64,000 nt of DNA from Limanda limanda (Eukaryota; Chordata; Actinopteri; Pleuronectiformes; Pleuronectidae), in contig NW_026870465.1 of the NCBI RefSeq assembly GCF_963576545.1, positions 1-64,000 of the forward strand, read 5' to 3'. Position numbers and translations under genes: made by a program. Of this stretch, positions 43,801 through 58,800 are shown one piece after another (positions within the stretch are counted from its first letter, which is position 1; every line of letters begins with the position of its first letter). Under the pieces are notes generated by a model. That model searched no databases. It was not told the DNA's origin and worked only from the letters and a program-made list of their open reading frames with translations.

Positions 43801-46800
43801 TGCGCGCATCGATCGGTACCATCTTTGAGCTTCTCCGACTTTCGGAAGGGTTAGGGTTAGGGTTAGGGATGAAAGCACATAGGAGAAAGAGATATTCTTG
43901 AATAACTTTTTTTGTGAAGGTCGGAGAGACTTGGAAAGTGGTTGCATCTGGACTAATTTGGGTCCTGCGGATCGATTGGTACCATCCCCGAGCTTGTACG
44001 ACCTTCGGAAGAGGTCGACCGACGAAATTCCCCCAAATCTGAGGAGATATTCTTGAATAACTTTTTTTGTGAAGGTCGGAGAGACTTGCAAGTAGGCTCT
44101 ACCCCCACTAAATGGGGTAGCGCGCATCGATCGGTTCCATCCTTGAGCTTCTCCGACTTTCGGAAGGGTTAGGGTTAGGGTTAGGGATGAAAGCACATAG
44201 GAGAAAGAGATATTCTTGAATAACTTTTTTTGTGAAGGTCGGAGAGACTTGCAAGTAGGCTCTACCCCCACTAAATGGGGTTGCGCGCATCGATCGGTAC
44301 TATCCTTGAGCTTCTCCGACTTTTGGAAGGGTTAGGGTTAGGGTTAGGGATGAAAGCACATAGGAGAAAGAGATATTCTTGAATAACTTTTTTTGTGAAG
44401 GTCGGAGAGACTTGGAAAGTGGTTGCATCTGGACTAATTTGGGTCCTGCAGATCGATTGGTACCATCCCCGAGCTTGTACGACCTTCGGAAGAGGTCGAC
44501 CGACGAAATTCCCCCAAATCTGAGGAGATATTCTTGAATAACTTTTTTTGTGAAGGTCGGAGAGACTTGCAAGTAGGCTCTACCCCCACTAAATGGGGTA
44601 GCGCGCATCGATCGGTACCATCCTTGAGCTTCTCCGACTTTCGGAAGGGTTAGGGTTAGGGTTAGGGATGAAAGCACATAGGAGAAAGAGATATTCTTGA
44701 ATAACTTTTTTTGTGAAGGTCAAAGAGACTTGCAAGTAGGCTCTACCCCCACTAAATGGGGTTGCGCGCATCGATCGGTACCATCCTTGAGCTTCTCCGA
44801 CTTTCGGAAGGGTTAGGGTTAGGGTTAGGGATGAAAGCACATAGGAGAAAGAGATATTCTTGAATAACTTTTTTTGTGAAGGTCGGAGAGACTTGGAAAG
44901 TGGTTGCATCTGGACTAATTTGGGTCCTGCAGATCGATTGGTACCATCCCCGAGCTTGTACGACCTTCGGAAGAGGTCGACCGACGAAATTCCCCCAAAT
45001 CTGAGGAGATATTCTTGAATAACTTTTTTTGTGAAGGTCGGAGAGACTTGCAAGTAGGCTCTACCCCCACTAAATGGGGTAGCGCACATCGATCGGTACC
45101 ATCCTTGAGCTTCTCCGACTTTCGGAAGGGTTAGGGTTAGGGTTAGGGATGAAAGCACATAGGAGAAAGAGATATTCTTGAATAACTTTTTTTGTGAAGG
45201 TCGGAGAGACTTGGAAAGTGGTTGCATCTGGACTAATTTGGGTCCTGCAGATCGATTGGTACAATCCCCGAGCTTGTACGACCTTCGGAAGAGGTCGACC
45301 GACGAAATTCCCCCAAATCTGAGGAGATATTCTTGAATAACATTTTTTGTGAAGGTCGGAGAGACTTGCAAGTAGGCTCTACCCCCACTAAATGGGGTAG
45401 CGCGCATCGATCGGTACCATCCTTGAGCTTCTCCGACTTTCGGAAGGGTTAGGGTTAGGGTTAGGGATGAAAGCACATAGGAGAAAGAGATATTCTTGAA
45501 TAACTTTTTTTGTGAAGGTCGGAGAGACTTGCAAGTAGGCTCTACCCCCACTAAATGGGGTAGCGCGCATCGATCTGTACCATCCTTGAGCTTCTCCGAC
45601 TTTCGGAAGGGTTAGGGTTAGGGTTAGGGATGAAAGCACATAGGAGAAAGAGATATTCTTGAATAACTTTTTTTGTGAAGGTCGGAGAGACTTGGAAAGT
45701 GGTTGCATCTGGACTAATTTGGGTCCTGCGGATCGATTGGTACCATCCCCGAGCTTGTACGACCTTCGGAAGAGGTCGACCGACGAAATTCCCCCAAATC
45801 TGAGGAGATATTCTTGAATAACTTTTTTTGTGAAGGTCGGAGAGACTTGCAAGTAGGCTCTACCCCCACTAAATGGGGTAGCGCGCATCGATCGGTACCA
45901 TCCTTGAGCTTCTCCGACTTTCGGAAGGGTTAGGGTTAGGGTTAGGGATGAAAGCACATAGGAGAAAGAGATATTCTTGAATAACTTTTTTTGTGAAGGT
46001 CGGAGAGACTTGCAAGTAGGCTCTACCCCCACTAAATGGGGTTGCGCGCATCGATCGGTACCATCCTTGAGCTTCTCCGACTTTCGGAAGGGTTAGGGTT
46101 AGGGATGAAAGCACATAGGAGAAAGAGATATTCTTGAATAACTTTTTTTGTGAAGGTCGGAGAGACTTGGAAAGTGGTTGCATCTGGACTAATTTGGGTC
46201 CTGCAGATCGATTGGTACCATCCCCGAGCTTGTACGACCTTCGGAAGAGGTCGACCGACGAAATTCCCCCAAATCTGAGGAGATATTCTTGAATAACTTT
46301 TTTTGTGAAGGTCGGAGAGACTTGCAAGTAGGCTCTACCCCCACTAAATGGGGTAGCGCGCATCGATCGGTACCATCCTTGAGCTTCTCCGACTTTCGGA
46401 AGGGTTAGGGTTAGGGTTAGGGATGAAAGCACATAGGAGAAAGAGATATTCTTGAATAACTTTTTTTGTGAAGGTCGGAGAGACTTGCAAGTAGGCTCTA
46501 CCCCCACTAAATGGGGTAGCGCGCATCGATCGGTACCATCCTTGAGCTTCTCCGACTTTCGAAAGGGTTAGGGTTAGGGTTAGGGATGAAAGCACATAGG
46601 AGAAAGAGATATTCTTGAATAACTTTTTTTGTGAAGGTCGGAGAGACTTGGAAAGTGGTTGCATCTGGACTAATTTGGGTCCTGCGGATCGATTGGTACC
46701 ATCCCCGAGCTTGTACGACCTTCGGAAGAGGTCGACCGACGAAATTCCCCCAAATCTGAGGAGATATTCTTGAATAACTTTTTTTGTGAAGGTCGGAGAG

Positions 46801-49800
46801 ACTTGCAAGTAGGCTCTACCCCCACTAAATGGGGTAGCGCGCATCGATCGGTACCATCCTTGAGCTTCTCCGACTTTCGGAAGGGTTAGGGTTAGGGTTA
46901 GGGATGAAAGCACATAGGAGAAAGAGATATTCTTGAATAACTTTTTTTGTGAAGGTCGGAGAGACTTGCAAGTAGGCTCTACCCCCACTAAATGGGGTTG
47001 CGCGCATCGATCGGTACCATCCTTGAGCTTCTCCGACTTTCGGAAGGGTTAGGGTTAGGGATGAAAGCACATAGGAGAAAGAGATATTCTTGAATAACTT
47101 TTTTTGTGAAGGTCGGAGAGACTTGAAAAGTGGTTGCATCTGGACTAATTTGGGTCCTGCGGATCGATTGGTACCATCCCCGAGCTTGTACGACCTTCGG
47201 AAGAGGTCGACCGACGAAATTCCCCCAAATCTGAGGAGATATTCTTGAATAACTTTTTTTGTGAAGGTCGGAGAGACTTGCAAGTAGGCTCTACCCCCAC
47301 TAAATGGGGTAGCGCGCATCGATCAGTACCATCCTTGAGCTTCTCCGACTTTCGGAAGGGTTAGGGTTAGGGTTAGGGATGAAAGCACATAGGAGAAAGA
47401 GATATTCTTGAATAACTTTTTTTGTGAAGGTCGGAGAGACTTGCAAGTTGGCTCTACCCCCACTAAATGGGGTAGCGCGCATCGATCGGTACCATCCTTG
47501 AGCTTCTCCGACTTTCGGAAGGGTTAGGGTTAGGGTTAGGGATGAAAGCACATAGGAGAAAGAGATATTCTTGAATAACTTTTTTTGTGAAGGTCGGAGA
47601 GACTTGCAAGTAGGCTCTACCCCCACTAAATGGGGTTGCGCGCATCGATCGGTACCATCCTTGAGCTTCTCCGACTTTCGGAAGGGTTAGGGTTAGGGTT
47701 AGGGATGAAAGCACATAGGAGAAAGAGATATTCTTGAATAACTTTTTTTGTGAAGGTCGGAGAGACTTGGAAAGTGGTTGCATCTGGACTAATTTGGGTC
47801 CTGCAGATCGATTGGTACCATCCCCGAGCTTGTACGACCTTCGGAAGAGGTCGACCGACGAAATTCCCCCAAATCTGAGGAGATATTCTTGAATAACTTT
47901 TTTTGTGAAGGTCGGAGAGACTTGCAAGTAGGCTTTACCCCCACTAAATGGGGTAGCGCGCATCGATCGGTACCATCCTTGAGCTTCTCCGACTTTCGGA
48001 AGGGTTAGGGTTAGGGTTAGGGATGAAAGCACATAGGAGAAAGAGATATTCTTGAATAACTTTTTTTGTGAAGGTCGGAGAGACTTGCAAGTAGGCTCTA
48101 CCCCCACTAAATGGGGTAGCGCGCATCGATCAGTACCATTCTTGAGCTTCTCCGACTTTCGGAAGGGTTAGGGTTAGGGTTAGGGATGAAAGCACATAGG
48201 AGAAAGAGATATTCTTGAATAACTTTTTTTGTGAAGGTCGGAGAGACTTGGAAAGTGGTTGCATCTGGACTAATTTGGGTCCTGCGGATCGATTGGTACC
48301 ATTCCCGAGCTTGTACGACCTTCGGAAGAGGTCGACCGACGAAATTCCCCCAAATCTGAGGAGATATTCTTGAATAACTTTTTTTGTGAAGGTCGGAGAG
48401 ACTTGCAAGTAGGCTCTACCCCCACTAAATGGGGTAGCGCGCATCGATCAGTACCATCCTTGAGCTTCTCCGACTTTCGGAAGGGTTAGGGTTAGGGTTA
48501 GGGATGAAAGCACATAGGAGAAAGAGATATTCTTGAATAACTTTTTTTGTGAAGGTCGGAGAGACTTGGAAAGTGGTTGCATCTGGACTAATTTGGGTCC
48601 TGCAGATCGATTGGTACCATCCCCGAGCTTGTACGACCTTCGGAAGAGGTCGACCGACGAAATTCCCCCAAATCTGAGGAGATATTCTTGAATAACTTTT
48701 TTTGTGAAGGTCGGAGAGACTTGCAAGTAGGCTCTACCCCCACTAAATGGGGTAGCGCGCATCGATCGGTACCATCCTTGAGCTTCTCCGACTTTCGGAA
48801 GGGTTAGGGTTAGGGTTAGGGATGAAAGCACATAGGAGAAAGAGATATTCTTGAATAACTTTTTTTGTGAAGGTCGGAGAGACTTGCAAGTAGGCTCTAC
48901 CCCCACTAAATGGGGTAGCGCGCATCGATCGGTACCATCCTTGAGCTTCTCCGACTTTCGAAAGGGTTAGGGTTAGGGTTAGGGATGAAAGCACATAGGA
49001 GAAAGAGATATTCTTGAATAACTTTTTTTGTGAAGGTCGGAGAGACTTGGAAAGTGGTTGCATCTGGACTAATTTGGGTCCTGCGGATCGATTGGTACCA
49101 TCCCCGAGCTTGTACGACCTTCGGAAGAGGTCGACCGACGAAATTCCCCCAAATCTGAGGAGATATTCTTGAATAACTTTTTTTGTGAAGGTCGGAGAGA
49201 CTTGCAAGTAGGCTCTACCCCCACTAAATGGGGTAGCGCGCATCGATCGGTACCATCCTTGAGCTTCTCCGACTTTCGGAAGGGTTAGGGTTAGGGTTAG
49301 GGATGAAAGCACATAGGAGAAAGAGATATTCTTGAATAACTTTTTTTGTGAAGGTCGGAGAGACTTGCAAGTAGGCTCTACCCCCACTAAATGGGGTTGC
49401 GCGCATCGATCGGTACCATCCTTGAGCTTCTCCGTCTTTCGGAAGGGTTAGGGTTAGGGATGAAAGCACATAGGAGAAAGAGATATTCTTGAATAACTTT
49501 TTTTGTGAAGGTCGGAGAGACTTGGAAAGTGGTTGCATCTGGACTAATTTGGGTCCTGCGGATCGATTGGTACCATCCCCGAGCTTGTACGACCTTCGAA
49601 AGAGGTCGACCGACGAAATTCCCCCAAATCTGAGGAGATATTCTTGAATAACTTTTTTTGTGAAGGTCGGAGAGACTTGCAAGTAGGCTCTACCCCCACT
49701 AAATGGGGTAGCGCGCATCGATCGGTACCATCCTTGAGCTTCTCCGACTTTCGGAAGGGTTAGGGTTAGGGTTAGGGATGAAAGCACATAGGAGAAAGAG

Positions 49801-52800
49801 ATATTCTTGAATAACTTTTTTTGTGAAGGTCGGAGAGACTTGCAAGTTGGCTCTACCCCCACTAAATGGGGTAGCGCGCATCGATCGGTACCATCCTTGA
49901 GCTTCTCCGACTTTCGGAAGGGTTAGGGTTAGGGTTAGGGATGAAAGCACATAGGAGAAAGAGATATTCTTGAATAACTTTTTTTGTGAAGGTCGGAGAG
50001 ACTTGCAAGTAGGCTCTACCCCCACTAAATGGGGTTGCGCGCATCGATCGGTACCATCCTTGAGCTTCTCCGACTTTCGGAAGGGTTAGGGTTAGGGTTA
50101 GGGATGAAAGCACATAGGAGAAAGAAATATTCTTGAATAACTTTTTTTGTGAAGGTCGGAGAGACTTGGAAAGTGGTTGCATCTGGACTAATTTGGGTCC
50201 TGCAGATCGATTGGTACCATCCCCGAGCTTGTACGACCTTCGGAAGAGGTCGACCGACGAAATTCCCCCAAATCTGAGGAGATATTCTTGAATAACTTTT
50301 TTTGTGAAGGTCGGAGAGACTTGCAAGTAGGCTCTACCCCCACTAAATGGGGTAGCGCGCATCGATCGGTACTATCCTTGAGCTTCTCCGACTTTCGGAA
50401 GGGTTAGGGTTAGGGTTAGGGATGAAAGCACATAGGAGAAAGAGATATTCTTGAATAACTTTTTTTGTGAAGGTCGGAGAGACTTGCAAGTAGGCTCTAC
50501 CCCCACTAAATGGGGTTGCGCGCATCGATCGGTACCATCCTTGAGCTTCTCCGACTTTCGGAAGGGTTAGGGTTAGGGTTAGGGATGAAAGCACATAGGA
50601 GAAAGAGATATTCTTGAATAACTTTTTTTGTGAAGGTCGGAGAGACTTGGAAAGTGGTTGCATCTGGACTAATTTGGGTCCTGCAGATCGATTGGTACCA
50701 TCCCCGAGCTTGTACGACCTTCGGAAGAGGTCGACCGACGAAATTCCCCCAAATCTGAGGAGATATTCTTGAATAACTTTTTTTGTGAAGGTCGGAGAGA
50801 CTTGCAAGTAGGCTCTACCCCCACTAAATGGGGTAGCGCGCATCGATCGGTACCATCCTTGAGCTTCTCCGACTTTCGGAAGGGTTAGGGTTAGGGTTAG
50901 GGATGAAAGCACATAGGAGAAAGAGATATTCTTGAATAACTTTTTTTGTGAAGGTCGGAGAGACTTGGAAAGTGGTTGCATCTGGACTAATTTGGGTCCT
51001 GCAGATCGATTGGTACCATCCCCGAGCTTGTACGACCTTCGGAAGAGGTCGACCGACGAAATTCCCCCAAATCTGAGGAGATATTCTTGAATAACTTTTT
51101 TTGTGAAGGTCGGAGAGACTTGCAAGTAGGCTCTACCCCCACTAAATGGGGTAGCGCGCATCGATCGGTACCATCCTTGAGCTTCTCCGACTTTCGGAAG
51201 GGTTAGGGTTAGGGTTAGGGATGAAAGCACATAGGAGAAAGAGATATTCTTGAATAACTTTTTTTGTGAAGGTCGGAGAGACTTGCAAGTAGGCTCTACC
51301 CCCACTAAATGGGGTAGCGCGCATCGATCGGTACCATCCTTGAGCTTCTCCGACTTTCGGAAGGGTTAGGGTTAGGGTTAGGGATGAAAGCACATAGGAG
51401 AAAGAGATATTCTTGAATAACTTTTTTTGTGAAGGTCGGAGAGACTTGAAAAGTGGTTGCATCTGGACTAATTTGGGTCCTGCGGATCGATTGGTACCAT
51501 CCCCGAGCTTGTACGACCTTCGGAAGAGGTCGACCGACGAAATTCCCCCAAATCTGAGGAGATATTCTTGAATAACTTTTTTTGTGAAGGTCGGAGAGAC
51601 TTGCAAGTAGGCTCTACCCCCACTAAATGGGGTAGCGCGCATCGATCGGTACCATCCTTGAGCTTCTCCGACTTTCGGAAGGGTTAGGGTTAGGGTTAGG
51701 GATGAAAGCACATAGGAGAAAGAGATATTCTTGAATAACTTTTTTTGTGAAGGTCGGAGAGACTTGCAAGTAGGCTCTACCCCCACTAAATGGGGTTGCG
51801 CGCATCGATCGGTACCATCCTTGAGCTTCTCCGACTTTCGGAAGGGTTAGGGTTAGGGTTAGGGATGAAAGCACATAGGAGAAAGAGATATTCTTGAATA
51901 ACTTTTTTTGTGAAGGTCGGAGAGACTTGGAAAGTGGTTGCATCTGGACTAATTTGGGTCCTGCAGATCGATTGGTACCATCCCCGAGCTTGTACGACCT
52001 TCGGAAGAGGTCGACCGACGAAATTCCCCCAAATCTGAGGAGATATTCTTGAATAACTTTTTTTGTGAAGGTCGGAGAGACTTGCAAGTAGGCTCTACCC
52101 CCACTAAATGGGGTAGCGCGCATCGATCGGTACTATCCTTGAGCTTCTCCGACTTTCGGAAGGGTTAGGGTTAGGGTTAGGGATGAAAGCACATAGGAGA
52201 AAGAGATATTCTTGAATAACTTTTTTTGTGAAGGTCGGAGAGACTTGCAAGTAGGCTCTACCCCCACTAAATGGGGTTGCGCGCATCGATTGGTACCATC
52301 CTTGAGCTTCTCCGACTTTCGGAAGGGTTAGGGTTAGGGTTAGGGATGAAAGCACATAGGAGAAAGAGATATTCTTGAATACCTTTTTTTGTGAAGGTCG
52401 GAGAGACTTGGAAAGTGGTTGCATCTGGACTAATTTGGGTCCTGCAGATCGATTGGTACCATCCCCGAGCTTGTACGACCTTCGGAAGAGGTCGACCGAC
52501 GAAATTCCCCCAAATCTGAGGAGATATTCTTGAATAACTTTTTTTGTGAAGGTCGGAGAGACTTGCAAGTAGGCTCTACCCCCACTAAATGGGGTAGCGC
52601 GCATCGATCGGTACCATCCTTGAGCTTCTCCGACTTTCGGAAGGGTTAGGGTTAGGGTTAGGGATGAAAGCACATAGGAGAAAGAGATATTCTTGAATAA
52701 CTTTTTTTGTGAAGGTCGGAGAGACTTGGAAAGTGGTTGCATCTGGACTAATTTGGGTCCTGCAGATCGATTGGTACCATCCCCGAGCTTGTACGACCTT

Positions 52801-55800
52801 CGGAAGAGGTCGACCGACGAAATTCCCCCAAATCTGAGGAGATATTCTTGAATAACTTTTTTTGTGAAGGTCGGAGAGACTTGCAAGTAGGCTCTACCCC
52901 CACTAAATGGGGTAGCGCGCATCGATCGGTACCATCCTTGAGCTTCTCCGACTTTCGGAAGGGTTAGGGTTAGGGTTAGGGATGAAAGCACATAGGAGAA
53001 AGAGATATTCTTGAATAACTTTTTTTGTGAAGGTCGGAGAGACTTGCAAGTAGGCTCTACCCCCACTAAATGGGGTAGCGCGCATCGATCGGTACCATCC
53101 TTGAGCTTCTCCAACTTTCGGAAGGGTTAGGGTTAGGGTTAGGGATGAAAGCACATAGGAGAAAGAGATATTCTTGAATAACTTTTTTTGTGAAGGTCGG
53201 AGAGACTTGGAAAGTGGTTGCATCTGGACTAATTTGGGTCCTGCAGATCGATTGGTACCATCCCCGAGCTTGTACGACCTTCGCAAGAGGTCGACCGACG
53301 AAATTCCCCCAAATCTGAGGAGATATTCTTGAATAACTTTTTTTGTGAAGGTCGGAGAGACTTGCAAGTAGGCTCTACCCCCACTAAATGGGGTAGCGCG
53401 CATCGATCGGTACCATCCTTGAGCTTCTCCGACTTTCGGAAGGGTTAGGGTTAGGGTTAGGGATGAAAGCACATAGGAGAAAGAGATATTCTTGAATAAC
53501 TTTTTTTGTGAAGGTCGGAGAGACTTGCAAGTAGGCTCTACCCCCACTAAATGGGGTTGCGCGCATCGATCGGTACCATCCTTGAGCTTCTCCGACTTTC
53601 GGAAGGGTTAGGGTTAGGGATGAAAGCACATAGGAGAAAGAGATATTCTTGAATAACTTTTTTTGTGAAGGTCGGAGAGACTTGGAAAGTGGTTGCATCT
53701 GGACTAATTTGGGTCCTGCGGATCGATTGGTACCATCCCCGAGCTTGTACGACCTTCGGAAGAGGTCGACCGACGAAATTCCCCCAAATCTGAGGAGATA
53801 TTCTTGAATAACTTTTTTTGTGAAGGTCGGAGAGACTTGCAAGTAGGCTCTACCCCCACTAAATGGGGTAGCGCGCATCGATCGGTACCATCCTTGAGCT
53901 TCTCCGACTTTCGGAAGGGTTAGGGTTAGGGTTAGGGATGAAAGCACATAGGAGAAAGAGATATTCTTGAATAACTTTTTTTGTGAAGGTCGGAGAGACT
54001 TGCAAGTAGGCTCTACCCCCACTAAATGGGGTTGCGCGCATCGATCAGTACCATCCTTGAGCTTCTCCGACTTTCGGAAGGGTTAGGGTTAGGGTTAGGG
54101 ATGAAAGCACATAGGAGAAAGAGATATTCTTGAATAACTTTTTTTGTGAAGGTCGGAGAGACTTGGAAAGTGGTTGCATCTGGACTAATTTGGGTCCTGC
54201 GGATCGATTGGTACCATCCCCGAGCTTGTACGACCTTCGGAAGAGGTCGACCGACGAAATTCCCCCAAATCTGAGGAGATATTCTTGAATAACTTTTTTT
54301 GTGAAGGTCGGAGAGACTTGCAAGTAGGCTCTACCCCCACTAAATGGGGTAGCGCGCATCGATCGGTACCATCCTTGAGCTTCTCCGACTTTCGGAAGGG
54401 TTAGGGTTAGGGATGAAAGCACATAGGAGAAAGAGATATTCTTGAATAACTTTTTTTGTGAAGGTCGGAGAGACTTGCAAGTAGGCTCTACCCCCACTAA
54501 ATGGGGTAGCGCGCATCGATCGGTACCATCCTTGAGCTTCTCAGACTTTCGGAAGGGTTAGGGTTAGGGTTAGGGATGAAAGCACATAGGAGAAAGAGAT
54601 ATTCTTGAATAACTTTTTTGTGAAGGTCGGAGAGACTTGGAAAGTGGTTGCATCTGGACTAATTTGGGTCCTGCGGATCGATTGGTACCATCCCCGAGCT
54701 TGTACGACCTTCGGAAGAGGTCGACCGACGAAATTCCCCCAAATCTGAGGAGATATTCTTGAATAACTGTTTTTGTGAAGGACGGAGAGACTTGCAAGTA
54801 GGCTCTACCCCCACTAAATGGGGTAGCGCGCATCGATCGGTACCATCCTTGAGCTTCTCCGACTTTCGGAAGGGTTAGGGTTAGGGTTAGGGATGAAAGC
54901 ACATAGGAGAAAGAGATATTCTTGAATAACTTTTTTTGTGAAGGTCGGAGAGACTTGCAAGTAGGCTCTACCCCCACTAAATGGGGTTGCGCGCATCGAT
55001 CGGTACCATCCTTGAGCTTCTCCGACTTTCGGAAGGGTTAGGGTTAGGGATGAAAGCACATAGGAGAAAGAGATATTCTTGAATAACTTTTTTTGTGAAG
55101 GTCGGAGAGACTTGGAAAGTGGTTGCATCTGGACTAATTTGGGTCCTGCGGATCGATTGGTACCATCCCCGAGCTTGTACGACCTTCGGAAGAGGTCGAC
55201 CGACGAAATTCCCCCAAATCTGAGGAGATATTCTTGAATAACTTTTTTTGTGAAGGTCGGAGAGACTTGCAAGTAGGCTCTACCCCCACTAAATGGGGTA
55301 GCGCGCATCGATCGGTACCATCTTTGAGCTTCTCCGACTTTCGGAAGGGTTAGGGTTAGGGTTAGGGATGAAAGCACATAGGAGAAAGAGATATTCTTGA
55401 ATAACTTTTTTTGTGAAGGTCGGAGAGACTTGAAAAGTGGTTGCATCTGGACTAATTTGGGTTCTGCGGATCGATTGGTACCATCCCCGAGCTTGTACGA
55501 CCTTTGGAAGAGGTCGACCGACGAAATTCCCCCAAATCTGAGGAGATATTCTTGAATAACTTTTTTTGTGAAGGTCGGAGAGACTTGCAAGTAGGCTCTA
55601 CCCCCACTAAATGGGGTAGCGCGCATCGATCGGTACCATCCTTGAGCTTCTCCGACTTTCGGAAGGGTTAGGGTTAGGGTTAGGGATGAAAGCACATAGG
55701 AGAAAGAGATATTCTTGAATAACTTTTTTTGTGAAGGTCGGAGAGACTTGGAAAGTGGTTGCATCTGGACTAATTGGGGTCCTGCAGATCGATTGGTACC

Positions 55801-58800
55801 ATCCCCGAGCTTGTACGACCTTCGGAAGAGGTCGACCGACGAAATTCCCCCAAATCTGAGGAGATATTCTTGAATAACTTTTTTTGTGAAGGTCGGAGAG
55901 ACTTGCAAGTAGGCTCTACCCCCACTAAATGGGGTAGCGCGCATCGATCGGTACCATCCTTGAGCTTCTCCGACTTTCGGAAGGGTTAGGGTTAGGGTTA
56001 GGGATGAAAGCACATAGGAGAAAGAGATATTCTTGAATAACTTTTTTTGTGAAGGTCAGAGAGACTTGCAAGTAGGCTCTACCCCCACTAAATGGGGTTG
56101 CGCGCATCGATCGGTACCATCCTTGAGCTTCTCCGACTTTCGGAAGGGTTAGGGTTAGGGTTAGGGATGAAAGCACATAGGAGAAAGAGATATTCTTGAA
56201 TAACTTTTTTTGTGAAGGTCGGAGAGACTTGGAAAGTGGTTGCATCTGGACTAATTTGGGTCCTGCAGATCGATTGGTACCATCCCCGAGCTTGTACGAC
56301 CTTCGGAAGAGGTCGACCGACGAAATTCCCCCAAATCTGAGGAGATATTCTTGAATAACTTTTTTTGTGAAGGTCGGAGAGACTTGCAAGTAGGCTCTAC
56401 CCCCACTAAATGGGGTAGCGCGCATCGATCGGTACCATCCTTGAGCTTCTCCGACTTTCGGAAGGGTTAGGGTTAGGGTTAGGGATGAAAGCACATAGGA
56501 GAAAGAGATATTCTTGAATAACTTTTTTTGTGAAGGTCGGAGAGACTTGGAAAGTGGTTGCATCTGGACTAATTTGGGTCCTGCAGATCGATTGGTACCA
56601 TCCCCGAGCTTGTACGACCTTCGGAAGAGGTCGACCGACGAAATTCCCCCAAATCTGAGGAGATATTCTTGAATAACTTTTTTTGTGAAGGTCGGAGAGA
56701 CTTGCAAGTAGGCTCTACCCCCACTAAATGGGGTAGCGCGCATCGATCGGTACCATCCTTGAGCTTCTCCGACTTTCGGAAGGGTTAGGGTTAGGGTTAG
56801 GGATGAAAGCACATAGGAGAAAGAGATATTCTTGAATAACTTTTTTTGTGAAGGTCGGAGAGACTTGCAAGTAGGCTCTACCCCCACTAAATGGGGTTGC
56901 GCGCATCGATCGGTACCATCCTTGAGCTTCTCCGACTTTCGGAAGGGTTAGGGTTAGGGTTAGGGATGAAAGCACATAGGAGAAAGAGATATTCTTGAAT
57001 AACTTTTTTTGTGAAGGTCGGAGAGACTTGGAAAGTGGTTGCATCTGGACTAATTTGGGTCCTGCAGATCGATTGGTACCATCCCCGAGCTTGTACGACC
57101 TTCGGAAGAGGTCGACCGACGAAATTCCCCCAAATCTGAGGAGATATTCTTGAATAACTTTTTTTGTGAAGGTCGGAGAGACTTGCAAGTAGGCTCTACC
57201 CCCACTAAATGGGGTAGCGCGCATCGATCGGTACTATCCTTGAGCTTCTCCGACTTTCGGAAGGGTTAGGGTTAGGGTTAGGGATGAAAGCACATAGGAG
57301 AAAGAGATATTCTTGAATAACTTTTTTTGTGAAGGTCGGAGAGACTTGCAAGTAGGCTCTACCCCCACTAAATGGGGTTGCGCGCATCGATCGGTACCAT
57401 CCTTGAGCTTCTCCGACTTTCGGAAGGGTTAGGGTTAGGGTTAGGGATGAAAGCACATAGGAGAAAGAGATATTCTTGAATACCTTTTTTTGTGAAGGTC
57501 GGAGAGACTTGGAAAGTGGTTGCATCTGGACTAATTTGGGTCCTGCAGATCGATTGGTACCATCCCCGAGCTTGTACGACCTTCGGAAGAGGTCGACCGA
57601 CGAAATTCCCCCAAATCTGAGGAGATATTCTTGAATAACTTTTTTTGTGAAGGTCGGAGAGACTTCCAAGTAGGCTCTACCCCCACTAAATGGGGTAGCG
57701 CGCATCGATCGGTACCATCCTTGAGCTTCTCCGACTTTCGGAAGGGTTAGGGTTAGGGTTAGGGATGAAAGCACATAGGAGAAAGAGATATTCTTGAATA
57801 ACTTTTTTTGTGAAGGTCGGAGAGACTTGGAAAGTGGTTGCATCTGGACTAATTTGGGTCCTGCAGATCGATTGGTACCATCCCCGAGCTTGTACGACCT
57901 TCGGAAGAGGTCGACCGACGAAATTCCCCCAAATCTGAGGAGATATTCTTGAATAACTTTTTTTGTGAAGGTCGGAGAGACTTGCAAGTAGGCTCTACCC
58001 CCACTAAATGGGGTAGCGCGCATCGATCGGTACCATCCTTGAGCTTCTCCGACTTTCGGAAGGGTTAGGGTTAGGGTTAGGGATGAAAGCACATAGGAGA
58101 AAGAGATATTCTTGAATAACTTTTTTTGTGAAGGTCGGAGAGACTTGCAAGTAGGCTCTACCCCCACTAAATGGGGTAGCGCGCATCGATCGGTACCATC
58201 CTTGAGCTTCTCCAACTTTCGGAAGGGTTAGGGTTAGGGTTAGGGATGAAAGCACATAGGAGAAAGAGATATTCTTGAATAACTTTTTTTGTGAAGGTCG
58301 GAGAGACTTGGAAAGTGGTTGCATCTGGACTAATTTGGGTCCTGCAGATCGATTGGTACCATCCCCGAGCTTGTACGACCTTCGCAAGAGGTCGACCGAC
58401 GAAATTCCCCCAAATCTGAGGAGATATTCTTGAATAACTTTTTTTGTGAAGGTCGGAGAGACTTGCAAGTAGGCTCTACCCCCACTAAATGGGGTAGCGC
58501 GCATCGATCGGTACCATCCTTGAGCTTCTCCGACTTTCGGAAGGGTTAGGGTTAGGGTTAGGGATGAAAGCACATAGGAGAAAGAGATATTCTTGAATAA
58601 CTTTTTTTGTGAAGGTCGGAGAGACTTGCAAGTAGGCTCTACCCCCACTAAATGGGGTTGCGCGCATCGATCGGTACCATCCTTGAGCTTCTCCGACTTT
58701 CGGAAGGGTTAGGGTTAGGGATGAAAGCACATAGGAGAAAGAGATATTCTTGAATAACTTTTTTTGTGAAGGTCGGAGAGACTTGGAAAGTGGTTGCATC